Below, one piece after another: positions 53,608 through 63,495 of a stretch of 64,000 nucleotides of DNA (the stretch's first letter is position 1; each line of letters begins with the position of its first letter). A model generated the notes under the pieces. The model saw only the letters and a list, made by a program, of their open reading frames with translations. It had not been told where the DNA came from and ran no database searches. The stretch is from the NCBI GenBank assembly GCA_963575745.1, contig CAUYUJ010016055.1, positions 87,283 to 151,282 on the forward strand. The letters are read 5' to 3'. Source of the stretch: Prorocentrum cordatum. Its lineage: Eukaryota; Sar; Dinophyceae; Prorocentrales; Prorocentraceae. Position numbers and translations under genes: made by a program.

Positions 53608-55222
53608 TCAAAGCGAACCATCTCGGGTCGCGCGCAGGGCGCTGCCGAATTCTTGGGGCAGGTCTTTGCCTGTCCGCCGCGTGCGCCACGCCCAGGCCCG
53701 CAAGTATGTGCGGCAGCGCTCCCAATCGGAAGCATGGGCGCTGTCTGGGATGCCGTCGCGCATCTCGGGCCACAAGCCGTCGCAGCACTGCGTGCCGTTC
53801 CTCAAATGAAGCGTCTCGGTGCGCCCGTTCGGGCGCGCGACGCGCGCGTGGTTGACGACGGCCCACTGCTCCGCATCGTGGGACACGATGCCGTGCGACA
53901 ACTTCATGTTTGCAAAAGTTATTGAAGCGATCTGCATTAAAGCGAGGCGGGTCATTTCCCTGCGTGATGTGCGCAGCGCGGCTTTTCGGGGCCACAGGTT
54001 GATGCGCGCCTGCGCCGTCGGTGAGAAGGGTGAAATTGCCAGGAACGAGTGCCCGGGAGAGGATCTCATCACACTCGGGCCCACTGAGCGGCACGCCGCT
54101 CCCTCTAGCAGCACAGGTACGCTCGGGCACCTCGAAGAACATCGCCAAGTGCCGCTGTCCCCGAGGACACACGCACGTGAATCGGCGATGAAAAATGCGG
54201 CATCGGCCGAGAGGGTGATCACCGCACGTTGTATCCGAGCAGTCCGACGGGCACGTCGCGCGGGAAACGCGCATTGATGCCTCGTCGGCCTCGACGAGGC
54301 ATCCGCGGGGCCATCTAAAATAGTCTTGCTCGGCCTGGGGAACGCGAGCGCATATGGCCCGCACTGTCCTGGCGATGCGCTCAGCTGCCCACCTCGATAT
54401 CCCTACCTGCACCGCCAGCTCGTCCGACGACTCGTAGCCCGAGGCGTGCTGGGTTGCTGCGTGTGCGATGGCGAGAAGAGTGCGAGTGGTGTTCACTGAG
54501 CCCTTGTTGAACAACTCCTTCAGGGGGCCCTGCGGGTCGAGGTTGGACTCGCGCTTCTGGCACTCCCAATTGCAGCAGCGCCAGATCGGATAATCCATCT
54601 TGGTAATGCTGAAGCCCGCCACCTGCGTGTCCTTGTTCGATTGGCCGCACCGATGCTGCAACTGCATCGTGCCGCACTGGCGCGCGGGGCATTCGACCTC
54701 CAGATCTGGGGGCACGCCAATCTCGATCATGATGCGCGCGAGGAGCTTAGGGCAGATGCGCGCCAAGTCGACCAGGGCGATCCTCCGGGAGATGGAGAGC
54801 TCGGCGGCGCGAGGTCGATCAGCTCGCTTTTGCTTCAAGGGAATGCGCGACGGGCCAGGCGCTTCCTTGCTCGGTCTCGCTATGCCTTTTTTCATCATCG
54901 AGCTCTTGCTGATTTTGTCGCCCCTCGCCAACGACACTCTGCGCGTGCCAGAAAGCTTCCTAGAAGGGAGCGTTGCGCAGGCAGGCCGTCTCTTCGATGG
55001 GGGGGGGGGTGAACGAGCGGGCTTCCTCTTCAGAATCGCCCGTTCCACACGATGGGCCCGCTTGTGCTTGTCCGCATTGGAAGCCTTGCCGCCATGGGGC
55101 ACGATGAGCAGGTCTGGCGCGCGGAGGGGTGGGGGGGGCGGAAGCGGGGCTGCGAGCTGATCGCCGAATTGAGCCAAATTCGCTACGTACAGACAGCAAT
55201 GCGGCAACCGCATGCGTGGCAT
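53608..55222 (-). pseudogene. IS1595/Merlin-like (ISXO2-type) transposase, one frameshift
   Basis: A DDE-type transposase that would cut and paste DNA. Starting from the Met at 55222, residues 178-221 form a zinc ribbon (C178, C183, then RCCNWEC at 215-221) and 263-292 a helix-turn-helix (SSDELAVQVGISRWAAERIA). The catalytic core begins with the first Asp in VEADEA (D313), followed by the second in LLTDGAGAH (D402). After residue 436 the frame changes at a run of four T (plus-strand AAAA, 53914-53917). The continuation has HGIVSHDAEQW, then a CCDGLW motif that aligns with the third acidic residue (usually IEGFW) in this family. One base lost from the run would rejoin the frame, so the break looks recent. 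The first 130 residues are basic and low-complexity, and the true start could be further in. Confidence 0.75.
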
Positions 55223-55489
55223 CTGCAGATGCGCGACGCCTCAAGTATGATCACGGCCAAGAGCGCTGATCATTTGTCATGTGGAATTGAACCTCGTTCT
55301 TGCAGCGCCCCGCACCGTTCACGGGTGCTGCCCGTCTCCGACGTGCACAAATTCTGGCTCGCGCGCGCCCCATGCTGGCGCCTGCGCGTTTGCGCCTTGC
55401 TGGGTGGGCGAGCGTCGAAGGGCCTTTCCCCGCGCCGCTATGCGCGAAGGGGGGGGGGGGGGCGAGTGCGCGGCGCTGGCGTCGCCGAG

Positions 55490-55918
55490 TTAGGCGCCCA
55501 GAACCTGCCACCATTCGCGTGCCTCGGCGCGCGCGCCGTCTGGCATGCGATGCCGCGACACGTTGCCCGCGTAGCAGGCGCGGGCGTCACCGTCGAATAC
55601 TACGAATCCTTCTCGGAAGATCAGGGCCGCCAGGGCGTGCCGGACCACGCCGGGCGCCGATCCGTGGGTGGCGATGTGCCGACCTGGCGGCGCGCCGCGG
55701 GCCCCGCGGATGAATGCGGGGGAAATCGCGTGCCCGTCGCGCACAACCATGGCCCTTGCATCATTGATGCTGAAAGGGCCGTCGCGAAGGTGTGGTGCAT
55801 CAAGGCCAAGGGCGTTCAGCGCGTCGATCACGCAGCAGTCCCGGCGACGGCATGGAATGCGATTGGGTTTTTTGCAACGTGTGATTGAGACGCATGGAAA
55901 ACACGCGAGCGCGCACAC
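55490..55918 (-). CDS. Small papain-fold cysteine-peptidase-like protein (142 aa)
   Basis: An intact minus-strand frame between the transposase and the helicase-like gene. Residues 27-38 (DCCVIDALNALG) resemble the start of the catalytic helix of papain-fold peptidases, with C28 or C29 as nucleophile. At 93-111 RHALAALIFREGFVVFDGD matches the usual His-containing strand followed by a strand ending in Asp (H94, D109). SIND at 50-53 and GRHIATHG at 79-86 lie between. Cys, His, Asp order fits OTU/Josephin/C39-like folds rather than adenovirus-type proteases, but I cannot assign a family. The open frame on the opposite strand (55052-55888) looks like a shadow. A role in processing or in countering host modification is only a guess. 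Confidence 0.5.
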   Translation of the reverse strand: MCALACFPCVSITRCKKPNRIPCRRRDCCVIDALNALGLDAPHLRDGPFSINDARAMVVRDGHAISPAFIRGARGAPPGRHIATHGSAPGVVRHALAALIFREGFVVFDGDARACYAGNVSRHRMPDGARAEAREWWQVLGA

Positions 55919-56023
55919 GCACGCACATTACTGCGAGCCCTTATCCCGCCTATCACATGCGCGCCCTGGTCAAGCACCGTCGTGGTCATGCACCGTATGT
56001 GTACGTATGTGCATGTGCATGTA

Positions 56024-58653
56024 TTAGTAGAAATGCATTATGATCATGCGCATGTACATGTACATGTTGCATATGGACTGCGACGTGCATTGGGCCCCTC
56101 CACAAAAGTCCTTGAAGCCCGCCCCAAGGGGGCTGCTGTCCGCCGCCGACCCTGACGCCTGGCCGCCCGCCGCCGACCCAGGCGCCTCGCCGCCCGCCGC
56201 CGACTCTGGCGCCACGACTCCCTCCCTCACGAGCATGCGCCCGATCTCGTCCTCCAAGTCGACGTTGGCGCCGTCGTCGGTGGATATCTGCTCGCCGTGC
56301 GCCGACGCGGCGAGGGGTGCGAAGATGGCCGCCTGCTCGTCCGCGTCGACAGGCGACAGCGGGCCGCCGCAACCCATCATCAAGCGCCGCGGCTTCTTGG
56401 TCGGCGGAGGGGGCGACAAATCCTCGAACGCCCCGTGGTGCGCCTTGGCGAGGCCCCGGAAAATCGCGACCTGCTCGGCGTGGTCCTCGGCGGGCAACTC
56501 GCCGCGACACCCGCCGATCGGAGGCTGCGCTGCGATCGAGGAAGGCGGCCGCGAGGCGCGCGGGGACGAGGGCTCCTCCAGCTGCGCCCATGTCGCCGCC
56601 GTGTCCGAACACATCCTCCTCGCCCGCATCCACGGCCGCGCCCATGTCGCCGCCGTGTCCGAACATATCTTCCTCGTCCGCATCGCCCTGACCGTCGCGC
56701 GGCGACGGAAGGCCCTTCCCCGCGCCCGCGGCACCGACTGCCCCGACGCACCCGCTTGCTGCTGCATCGGAGCCAGACGCCGCAGCGGCCGCGGGCGGGG
56801 CTCTCGCCCTGACCGCGTCCTGCACGAAGCCCGAGACGCCGCCGACTACTGACTCCACGCGGCTGGGGCCGTCGCCGAACATGGGGGCAACGCGCGCCGT
56901 GGCCACCGCGGGCACGTCCTGGCCGTCCACCAAGTGCTGCACGCAGCCGATGGACCACTGCATCTTCTCTTCGAAATCCGCGGGCATGGGGCGGATCGCG
57001 GGGGACGTGTGGTCGCGCACGTTGGCGTTGAAGAGGTCGGGGCACGCGGGGCCTGGCCGCTCCATGCACTCGGCGCCCACGCCCAAATCAGCGGAGGCAA
57101 CGCGCCAATGCGCGCCCGTGTCTGTACGACGTTCGCCCTGCCGGGGATCGCATTGAAATCCTCCGCGGCGCCCACCGCCTCGAGCGACGGCGCGATGATT
57201 TTCTTGAGGTGGTCCAAGCTGTATTGCCATGCGTCGCGGCTGCCAGCGCCGCCCGCTCTGCCTCTCTGTCGTAGGGGTTGGCAACGGCCTGTTTGGGCGA
57301 CTTCTGTTCGAAGGCACAGCCGCCCCACCGAGCCCACAACGAGGCATCCACCTCCTTGGGGTTGAGGAATGCCTTCAAGACGTCCGCGGAAATCTTCTGA
57401 AGGAGCCCGTCGTCGAAGATGCCAGGCAAGACCTCGATCGTCGGCTCGGCCCTGAAGAAGTCCATGTGCTTTACCGTTAGGAAACCGACCTCGGCGTCGG
57501 AGCCCGTCCTCTGGACGTTGAAGGCGGAGTGTAAGAAAGCCAGCGTCTTCGAACTGTTGCTTTTGCCGACCCTGGACTTGCCGCGCCAGAGAATTCCATG
57601 CATGTGGAGGTTGCCTACCATGAGCTTCAGCACGCTGTTCAGAAACCAGGGGGCGAAATCCTTCAAGGTCAGGGCCCAGCGCGTGATGGGCTTCGCGTTG
57701 GCCCTGCCCTTCTGGTAGTTCCTCAACGCCGTCTCCACCTCGGCAGCGGGCCAGCCGAAAATCTTAGACCCCTCCGTGTTCACCCACGTATCCGTCCACT
57801 CCATGAACTGGTTGCGGTTGTTGGGGCGCGGGCCTTTTTCGCGGATGAATTTCTAGCCCGCGGCGCGCTCGTCATCCGCCAGTGGTTGCTTGCGCTCGTT
57901 CTGCGGCTTCCACGTGAAGCATCTGATCTGGAGCCCTTCCAGCTTCTCCAGCATAAGTTGAAAAGCAGCGGAACCCAACCTGCAGTTGTCACCGTAGTCG
58001 ATATTGTGCGCCTCGCCGCTCGCAAACTTCAAGGTGCTCTGGGCGTCCACCCTGTTCTTTTCGAAGCTGATCACCTTTACGATGCGGTACTTCGAGCAAT
58101 CGTCGTCCTCGGGGTTCTGACGCGTAATGAATATCTGCATGGTGTACGGGACGACTGGCTCGGGCTTGAAACACAGAGAAGCCTTCAAGTCTTTATACCG
58201 ACCCTGGCAGCAGAACTCGTGTATCTGCGCGAAATCGAAAGCCTCTTCGTAACTCGAAATCACGTCCGCGAAAGCCCCGAGCTTCATGGAGCTACTGCGC
58301 GAGATCGGAACCAGGGAACGATCGAATATGGTAAGGTCACCTGCAATGTGCAGCCTGTCCTTCTTGATAACTTTCTGGGGGTGGTAATCCATTTTGCACC
58401 CGCTCACCATGAGGAGCGCCTCCTCGAATGTGAGCTTCGCGTCGCCCACGGCGTCGTACGCGACCTCGCCCAGCGTGGCCACGCTAGCGGCGGGGGCGCT
58501 CGCCATGCCAGGCCGTGGAAGCACGGGCAGCGGCGCGGACTGGATTGCAAGAGGGCGCGGCGCGTTCTCGGGCCAAAACAGCTGCGGTCCACGCGCAAAT
58601 AAATGTTCAATGAATTCGGTCGCAAGGATCTCAAGGCGAACTGCGGCGACCAT
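56024..58653 (-). pseudogene. P-loop ATPase, SF3-helicase-like; one in-frame stop and frameshifts
   Basis: The start chosen is the ATG at 58653 (MVAAVRLEILATEF), because upstream codons are low-complexity. Residues 1-266 form an unrecognised N-terminal domain with protein-like composition (GDLTIFDRSLVPIS, YTMQIFITRQNPEDDD). An in-frame TAG (57853-57855) follows, and the same frame continues as KFIREKGPRPN. The second part has a Walker A motif GKSRVGKS (about residues 358-365), a Walker B-like LPGIFDDG (about 414-415) and ARWGGCAFEQ then VANPYD, where Asn could serve as the sensor of superfamily 3 helicases. I see no HUH nuclease motif. The frame moves near 57240, near 57110 and near 56550. 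The C-terminal part has an acidic duplicated motif (EEDMFGHGGDMGAA, EEDVFGHGGDMGAA) and Gly/Ala repeats. A replication role in the element is inferred. Confidence 0.55.
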
Positions 58654-58715
58654 TGTGTTTCTCTGATGTTTTATCTCGGCAGGGCACGGCTCGCGCCAAC
58701 TGTACAATGGCGGTC

Positions 58716-58748
58716 GCAGCCCGCGCCGCTTGCACCCAGGCGGGCTGC
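58716..58748. other. Right terminal palindrome
   Basis: The same 9-bp stem GCAGCCCGC / GCGGGCTGC with a 15-nt loop (58725-58739) as at 53558-53590. Confidence 0.8.
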
Positions 58749-58924
58749 GTGAGATCAAAAGCGCGCCCACTTGCCAAGGGTTGCCGCTGCGGCGGGCAAG
58801 GCGGGCACGGGCGCGCCTCTCACGGCCGCAACCCGAACGATGGCCCGACGTGCTCGCGGTTGCTGGGCTGGTGCGCGGCCCACCCCGAGACCGCCTGAAA
58901 TACCATTGTTCGGTGCGGGGGCAA

Positions 58925-59015
58925 GCCCAACGGTAGCGTTTTGGTAGCCCTTCGGTAGCCTCAGGTAACCATCGGTAGCGTTTCGGCGGTTCTTCAGTAG
59001 CTCTTTGGTAGCCGG
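58925..59015. repeat. CGGTAGCGTTT short tandem repeat
   Basis: Seven or eight variants of a 12-14 bp unit with GGTAGC. Confidence 0.75.
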
Positions 59016-59089
59016 TCGGCCGCCGTGAGGCCCCCAAGACGCCCCCAGGAAACATCAAAACTGCATCTGCGCCATTTCCTTATTATCTT

Positions 59090-59260
59090 CCTCCTCCCCC
59101 TCCTCCTCCTCCTCCTCCTCCTCCTCCTCCTCCTCCTCCTGTTCCTCCTCCTCCTGTTCCTCCTCCTCCCTCTTCCCTCATCCCTCATCCCTCATCCCTC
59201 TCCTCCTCCTCCTCCTCCTCCTCCTCCTCCTCCTCCTCCTCCTCCTCCTCCTCCTCCTCT
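59090..59260. repeat. CTC array
   Basis: Two CTC runs separated by CATCCCTCATCCCTC repeats. Confidence 0.95.
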
Positions 59261-59303
59261 GTGCCATTCGCAGCTGGAGGCTCGAACTCCAGAAGCCATC
59301 GGA

Positions 59304-59414
59304 GAAAACCTAAAAAACCTAAAAAACTTATTTTTCGAACGAATCTGCCTGATCCGAGGCCGCTTCCTGAAGTTCTCCAGAAAAATATGCTTTGTTAGGT
59401 TTTTTTAGGTTTTC
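59304..59414. other. Inverted repeat with AAAACCTAAAAAACCTAA arms
   Basis: The left arm GAAAACCTAAAAAACCTAA (59304-59322) pairs with the right arm TTAGGTTTTTTTAGGTTTTC (59395-59414), apart from one extra T in the right arm. The loop is about 70 bp. The outer 20 bp on each side are weakly complementary too. Confidence 0.75.
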
Positions 59415-59509
59415 CTGCGGCTCCCGCTTGAGGGCTGCTGGAGGCGCTCTCCGACGCCCAAGTTGGAAAACGCTGAAAACACGCAGGCCTACATCCAGCC
59501 TGGCGCCCC

Positions 59510-59615
59510 TCCTCCTCCTCCTCCTCCTCCTCCTCCTCCTCCTCCTCCTCCTCCTCCTCTTCCTCCTCCTCCTCCTCCTCCTCCTCCTCCTCCTCCTCCT
59601 CCTCCTCCTCCTCCC
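59510..59615. repeat. CTC array
   Basis: About 35 CTC units with one CTT. Confidence 0.97.
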
Positions 59616-60051
59616 CTTCAGGCCGGAGAGCTTCGGAATTCCAGCGAAAAAACCCAGCCGTCAGGCCGGGGTCTCCCGGGGGTCTCTGGGGGCCTCTCCG
59701 GGCCCTTTCCTGCAAGCAGTGGGCCGCTGCCTCTGTCCACCTCGAGATCCTGTCCACCCTGAGACCCTGATCCGCAGAAGGCATGTGTACACATCCATAC
59801 GCCACCAAAGTGCCTGTCCAGGGCCGCCTCGGTGTACAGACCTTCCTGGCTTCGGCCAGGGGGCGTATACTCCATGCCAGGGCCCAGGATGGTCCAGGCC
59901 AGGTACGGCGGCGGCGCATAGGTGCATTCTGCGCGCTTGCATCCCTCCTCGAAATCAAGCGCAAGTTTTTCCAACGACGTGGCGACGCCCCCGGACCCCC
60001 AATTTCAATGTTGACGCCAACACTGGCAACTGCAATTCCTGACGCTTCGCG

Positions 60052-60882
60052 TGCTCCCACCAGCCCATCTAGAAGCAGATCGCCAGGCGAGTTGCCTTGA
60101 TCAGGGAAGTGTAGAAGAGTGCTGTGTAACTACCGCCTTCGGAGCGTTTTTTCGGAGGGCTCTTGGAGCCATCTCGGGGCTCTCTTGGGGTCCTCGCGGA
60201 GCCTCTTGGGGCACTCTTGAGGCCCTCTTGGGGCTCTCTTGGTTTCTTTTTGGAGCCCTCTTGGGGCTGTCTGGGGGTCTGGGAGGTCTCTTGGGGCCGT
60301 CTCGGGCCCCATGGTTCAAAACGAGAGGGGTAATGAATTCAGTCCCCCCCTTAGAGGCTCAAAAATGGCGTCTTGGATCTCTGTTGGGGCGGTCTTGGGG
60401 TGATTGGGGGCGCTCTTTGGGCCATCTTGGGGCTCTCAAGGGCCCCTCTTGGGGCTGTCTTGGGCAATTTTGGGGCCGTGTGTAGGTTTCAATCGCCAAT
60501 GGGAAGCGAAAAGGCGAGAACGCATTCAACATCAATTTTCCCTAGATTTTGAACTATTTCGGCTTCTTAGGGAGGTCCTTGGAGGGCTCGAAGAGCACTT
60601 GAAACCGTCTTGAGATCCCTTGAATGTGTATCGGAGGTTATCTTGACCCACCTTGAGCTACCTGGAGCAGTCTTGGATGCCATCTTGCGCTCTCAGATGC
60701 CCTCTTGGAACCATCTTGGGCCATCTTGGACGCTCTAACCCCTCGAGGGGCGCCCCTTCCAAGCCCAGGGGAGGGGGGAGGGGGAGGAGAAAACCATTCC
60801 CCCAAGCAAGGGAAGGAAGGAGCTTTGGCAGAGAGAAGACACAGCTCGTTAAACCACCTACGCCCAGAGGGCTGGTGGGATT
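60052..60882. mobile_element. Family F element, copy 4
   Basis: The left end TGCTCCCACCAGCCC and right end GGGCTGGTGGGATT. GAGTTGCCTTGATCAGGGAAG is near the left and AAACCACCTACGCCCAGA near the right. The interior is CTTGGGG-type repeats. The left flank GACGCTTCGCGT is shared with copies 1 and 2. Confidence 0.65.
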
Positions 60883-61099
60883 TTTTACTTGACCCCGCGG
60901 GCCGCGCTACGCGTGTCCTTTAACATTGTAATTCGGGGGCGAGGGTGTACGACAAAAAACATGCGCTTGACTTCGGGAGGGCTTGTAAGACCCCCTGGCG
61001 CTGCGAGGAGGAAATAAAGACCGAATCGCGGCAGACGTTTCTCTCAGTCTTCTGCCTCCGCCAGGGATAGGGGGGGGGCATCGTTGGCCATACTGCGTG

Positions 61100-61500
61100 C
61101 TCGCGGGGGCATTTTTGAGCCCCGTGGGGCCTCTTGGGGGCGTCTTGGAGCCTCTTGGGACTCTCAGGAGCCCGACATGTGAATCGAATTCCCCCTCTTG
61201 GGTCTTCCTGGGAGCTTCTTGAGCCTTCTCGGGAGGTCTCTTATGCCGCTTTGAAGCATTTGTGGACCGTCTTGGGACCGTCCTGGAAGGCTCTCGGGCT
61301 GTCTGGGCCGGTGTAGAATCTACTTTGGGTATCAGCAGCAGTCGGAAGCTCGAAGTGGCGGTGACGTCGAAATTCGAGATTGGACAGCTGGGGACTGTCT
61401 TGGGGCTGTCTTGAGGGGATTGTCCTCGGGCAGTCTTGCGGCCTCCCACCCATTCTCGGCTTTTAGGCCCTCCTGGAGCTCCCTTGAGGCGCTGGTGGAG
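61100..61500. repeat. Family F-like CTTGGGG-type block
   Basis: Degenerate GCCTCTTGGGGGCGTCTTGG units. No termini found. Confidence 0.55.
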
Positions 61501-61636
61501 CGACTTCGAAAGCCCCCAGACCGCCCCAGGGAGTTCCGACATCCGTGGCGGGAGTAATCTGGGGTATTGCGAAGGCCTTACGGCCGGTGCCGCCGACCCT
61601 GAAAACGACGAAGATGAAAACGAGCGGGGGGAGGGG

Positions 61637-61840
61637 TAGGAGGAGGAGGAGGAGGAGGAGGAGGAGGAGGAGGAGGAGGAGGAGGAGGAGGAGGAGGAAG
61701 GAGGAGGAGGAGGAGGGAGGAGGAGGGAAGGAGTGGGGGGGGAAGAAGAAGAGTGGAGGAGGCGGATGAGGGAGGAGGAGGGGGGGAGGATGAGGAGGAG
61801 GAGCAGGAGGAGGAGGAGGAGGAGGAGCAGGAGGACGGGG
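61637..61840. repeat. GGA/GAG array
   Basis: GGA units, then GGGA/AAGA-rich sequence, then GAG units. Confidence 0.95.
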
Positions 61841-62042
61841 GGCAGGGGGGGGCTGCGGGAGTAATCTGGGATCTTGTTTCATTCTGGGACCCCCAGGGGC
61901 CGCCCCGCGACCCCTTACCAGAAATGTTTTGGAAGCCTGGCGTCCGCGATTAATAAGTCCATGCTATGCAGGTTAATAACAGAGCAGCTTGTGTGGTGCG
62001 AGAGGTGCAGCGCAAGCTCGGTGGTACAGTCTATCTGGTGCA

Positions 62043-62238
62043 CTAGAAGAAGAGAAGACGCCACAAAGATAAACTTTCCGCGATCCGCGCGGATTTCTTG
62101 GATCCGCGCTGGGCCCCCACGGCGGCGCCTCTGGCGCCGCCCCTGGCGCGCGCCAAGGAGGGGGGTCCAGCGCAGATCCAAGAAATCTGCGCGGAGCGCC
62201 AAACTTTTATGTTTATGCGTTTTTTCTTCTTCTATATA
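62043..62238. mobile_element. Family A foldback, copy 10 (best preserved)
   Basis: The left arm AGAAGAAGAGAAGACGCCAC, AGATAAACTTTCCGCG and CCGCGCGGATTTCTTGGATC pairs with the right arm GATCCAAGAAATCTGCGCGG, AAACTTTTATGTTTATG and TTTTTTCTTCTTCTA. It shows the total inverted repeat reaching about 70 bp per arm. Confidence 0.8.
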
Positions 62239-62644
62239 CGCGATGCGGTGCAACCCATGTGGTGCAAACTATGCGGTGCAGCCTGTCACCACCCACCAAA
62301 ACACACCAACCCAACCCGAAGGCCCCAATTTGCCCTCCATTCCCACGAGGGGGGGGGGGGGCGTCGGGGAACATTGAAAAAACGCAGGTGGAACCCGCAC
62401 CTTCCCCCCCCCAAACGCGAAATTCGGGTCTTCGGGTTGGGTCGGGGTGGCCTGGTGGGCAGTCCGAAGCGGACCCCATTTGGGCGCCCACGGGCGCCCA
62501 CTGGGCGAAACATTTCGGTGGACGCAGCCAGCGCACGGGGCGCCCGCGTGGGCGCCCACGGGCGACCACCAGACGAAGCCTCGGCGGTCCCGGCCAGCTC
62601 ACCTCAGCATTGCCCAGACGCGTGCAGTCTCTTCTCGGCGAGGA
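62239..62644. other. No gene recognised
   Basis: GC-rich sequence with GGGCGCCCAC words. Overlapping frames on both strands are shadows of composition. Confidence 0.35.
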
Positions 62645-62752
62645 TGAAGTCGGGCCTGTCTCTACGGGAGGAATAATCAAAAATGGAAAGAAGAACAAAG
62701 TCTGGGGACTATGCTTTGTTTTGTTTTCTGTTGGGGGACAGGCCCGACCTAA
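62645..62752. mobile_element. Family B TIR element, copy 7 (perfect 8-bp duplication)
   Basis: The left end TGAAGTCGGGCCTGTCTC and right end GGGGGACAGGCCCGACCTAA. The octamer GGCGAGGA is on both sides (62637-62644 and 62753-62760). It is the shortest copy at 108 bp. Confidence 0.85.
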
Positions 62753-63176
62753 GGCGAGGAGCATTTTGGACCCTCCTGCGACAAGAGGCGCGCACGGAGC
62801 CGCAAAGAGCGCACGGGGCGCGTGGACGTCCGAGCGGCGCGGCGCGTGCGCGTTGGCGCCCACGAAGCGCCCCAGGGGGCGAAGCCCCGGCGGTGCTGCG
62901 ACGGGGGTCGATCCGGGGCGCGTCCCCTCTCAGTGTTTTCGCCATCCCTGAACTGCGCGTGGACTTTTGGGGGCTCTCACTTCTTCCTTGCGGTGATTGG
63001 CTCGTTGGGTGTGCTGGGTTTTCGGCTGGTGCCCGGTCGATGGGCGCTTTGTGGGCGCCTCGCGTTGGGTGGGTGTCTGGGCGTTGGCCACAGCCAGCGG
63101 GGTCGGGGCGACCACGAGGCGGCAGCGGCCACTTGCGAGACGAAGCCCAGAGAGCCAACGCATTGGGAAAAGTGAG

Positions 63177-63340
63177 ACGGAGGCTTTTCACGATTTTCGG
63201 CCTCCATCCTCCATAGGGGCCCTCGCCGGGCCCCGGGACCGTACGAAAAACGATATTCAGGATGAAAAACCGGTCCTGGGGAATCGGTCGAGACTTCTGG
63301 GGACCCCGCATGGAAAAAATCACGACATCGGATCTCCGGG
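63177..63340. repeat. Family C repeat, copy 2
   Basis: The same order of motifs as 22761-22905 (GGCCCTCGCCGGGCCCCG, AACCGGTCCTGGGGAA, GTCGAGACTTCTGGGGACCCC). In both places a family B copy lies a few hundred bases upstream. Confidence 0.75.
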
Positions 63341-63400
63341 AATTTGGGCGGACCCATGCAGTCACGTATTCAGGAACCCCTTAACCTCCTGCAGGGGCCT

Positions 63401-63435
63401 CCGTAGCCATTTTGGCTCAATCTATCTGGCTCAAG
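63401..63435 (+). other. Tandem spliced-leader relic
   Basis: CCGTAGCCATTTTGGCTCAA (63401-63420) is followed by a degenerate, truncated second copy ending ATCTGGCTCAAG (63424-63435). It is the same arrangement as at 46816 and marks the 5' end of a reinserted trans-spliced transcript. Confidence 0.8.
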
Positions 63436-63495
63436 GGAAGCTGCGCACACACGCTGCACTGCCGCCAGGCGACTCTGACGACAGCGCTCTCCCGC

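Larger units (their letters stand above)
53558..58748 (-). mobile_element. Composite transposon-like block with terminal palindromes
   Basis: Three minus-strand genes fill a 5191-bp block. Its two ends carry the same palindrome, GCAGCCCGC, 15 nt, GCGGGCTGC (53558-53590 and 58716-58748). Surrounding bases also agree (GGCGG[C/T]CGCAGCCCGCGC), so the ends are direct repeats with internal dyad symmetry. The transposase ends 18 bp from the left palindrome, and the helicase-like gene starts 63 bp from the right one, which leaves almost no unused DNA. The gene order in transcription sense is helicase-like, peptidase-like, transposase. That the palindromes are the true element ends is inference; I see no clear target duplication. 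Confidence 0.6.

Noticed and set aside
55052-55888. 278-codon plus-strand frame opposite the peptidase-like gene
   Set aside because: GC-rich codon bias opens the antisense frame. The minus-strand reading has motif order and fits the same-strand gene cluster.
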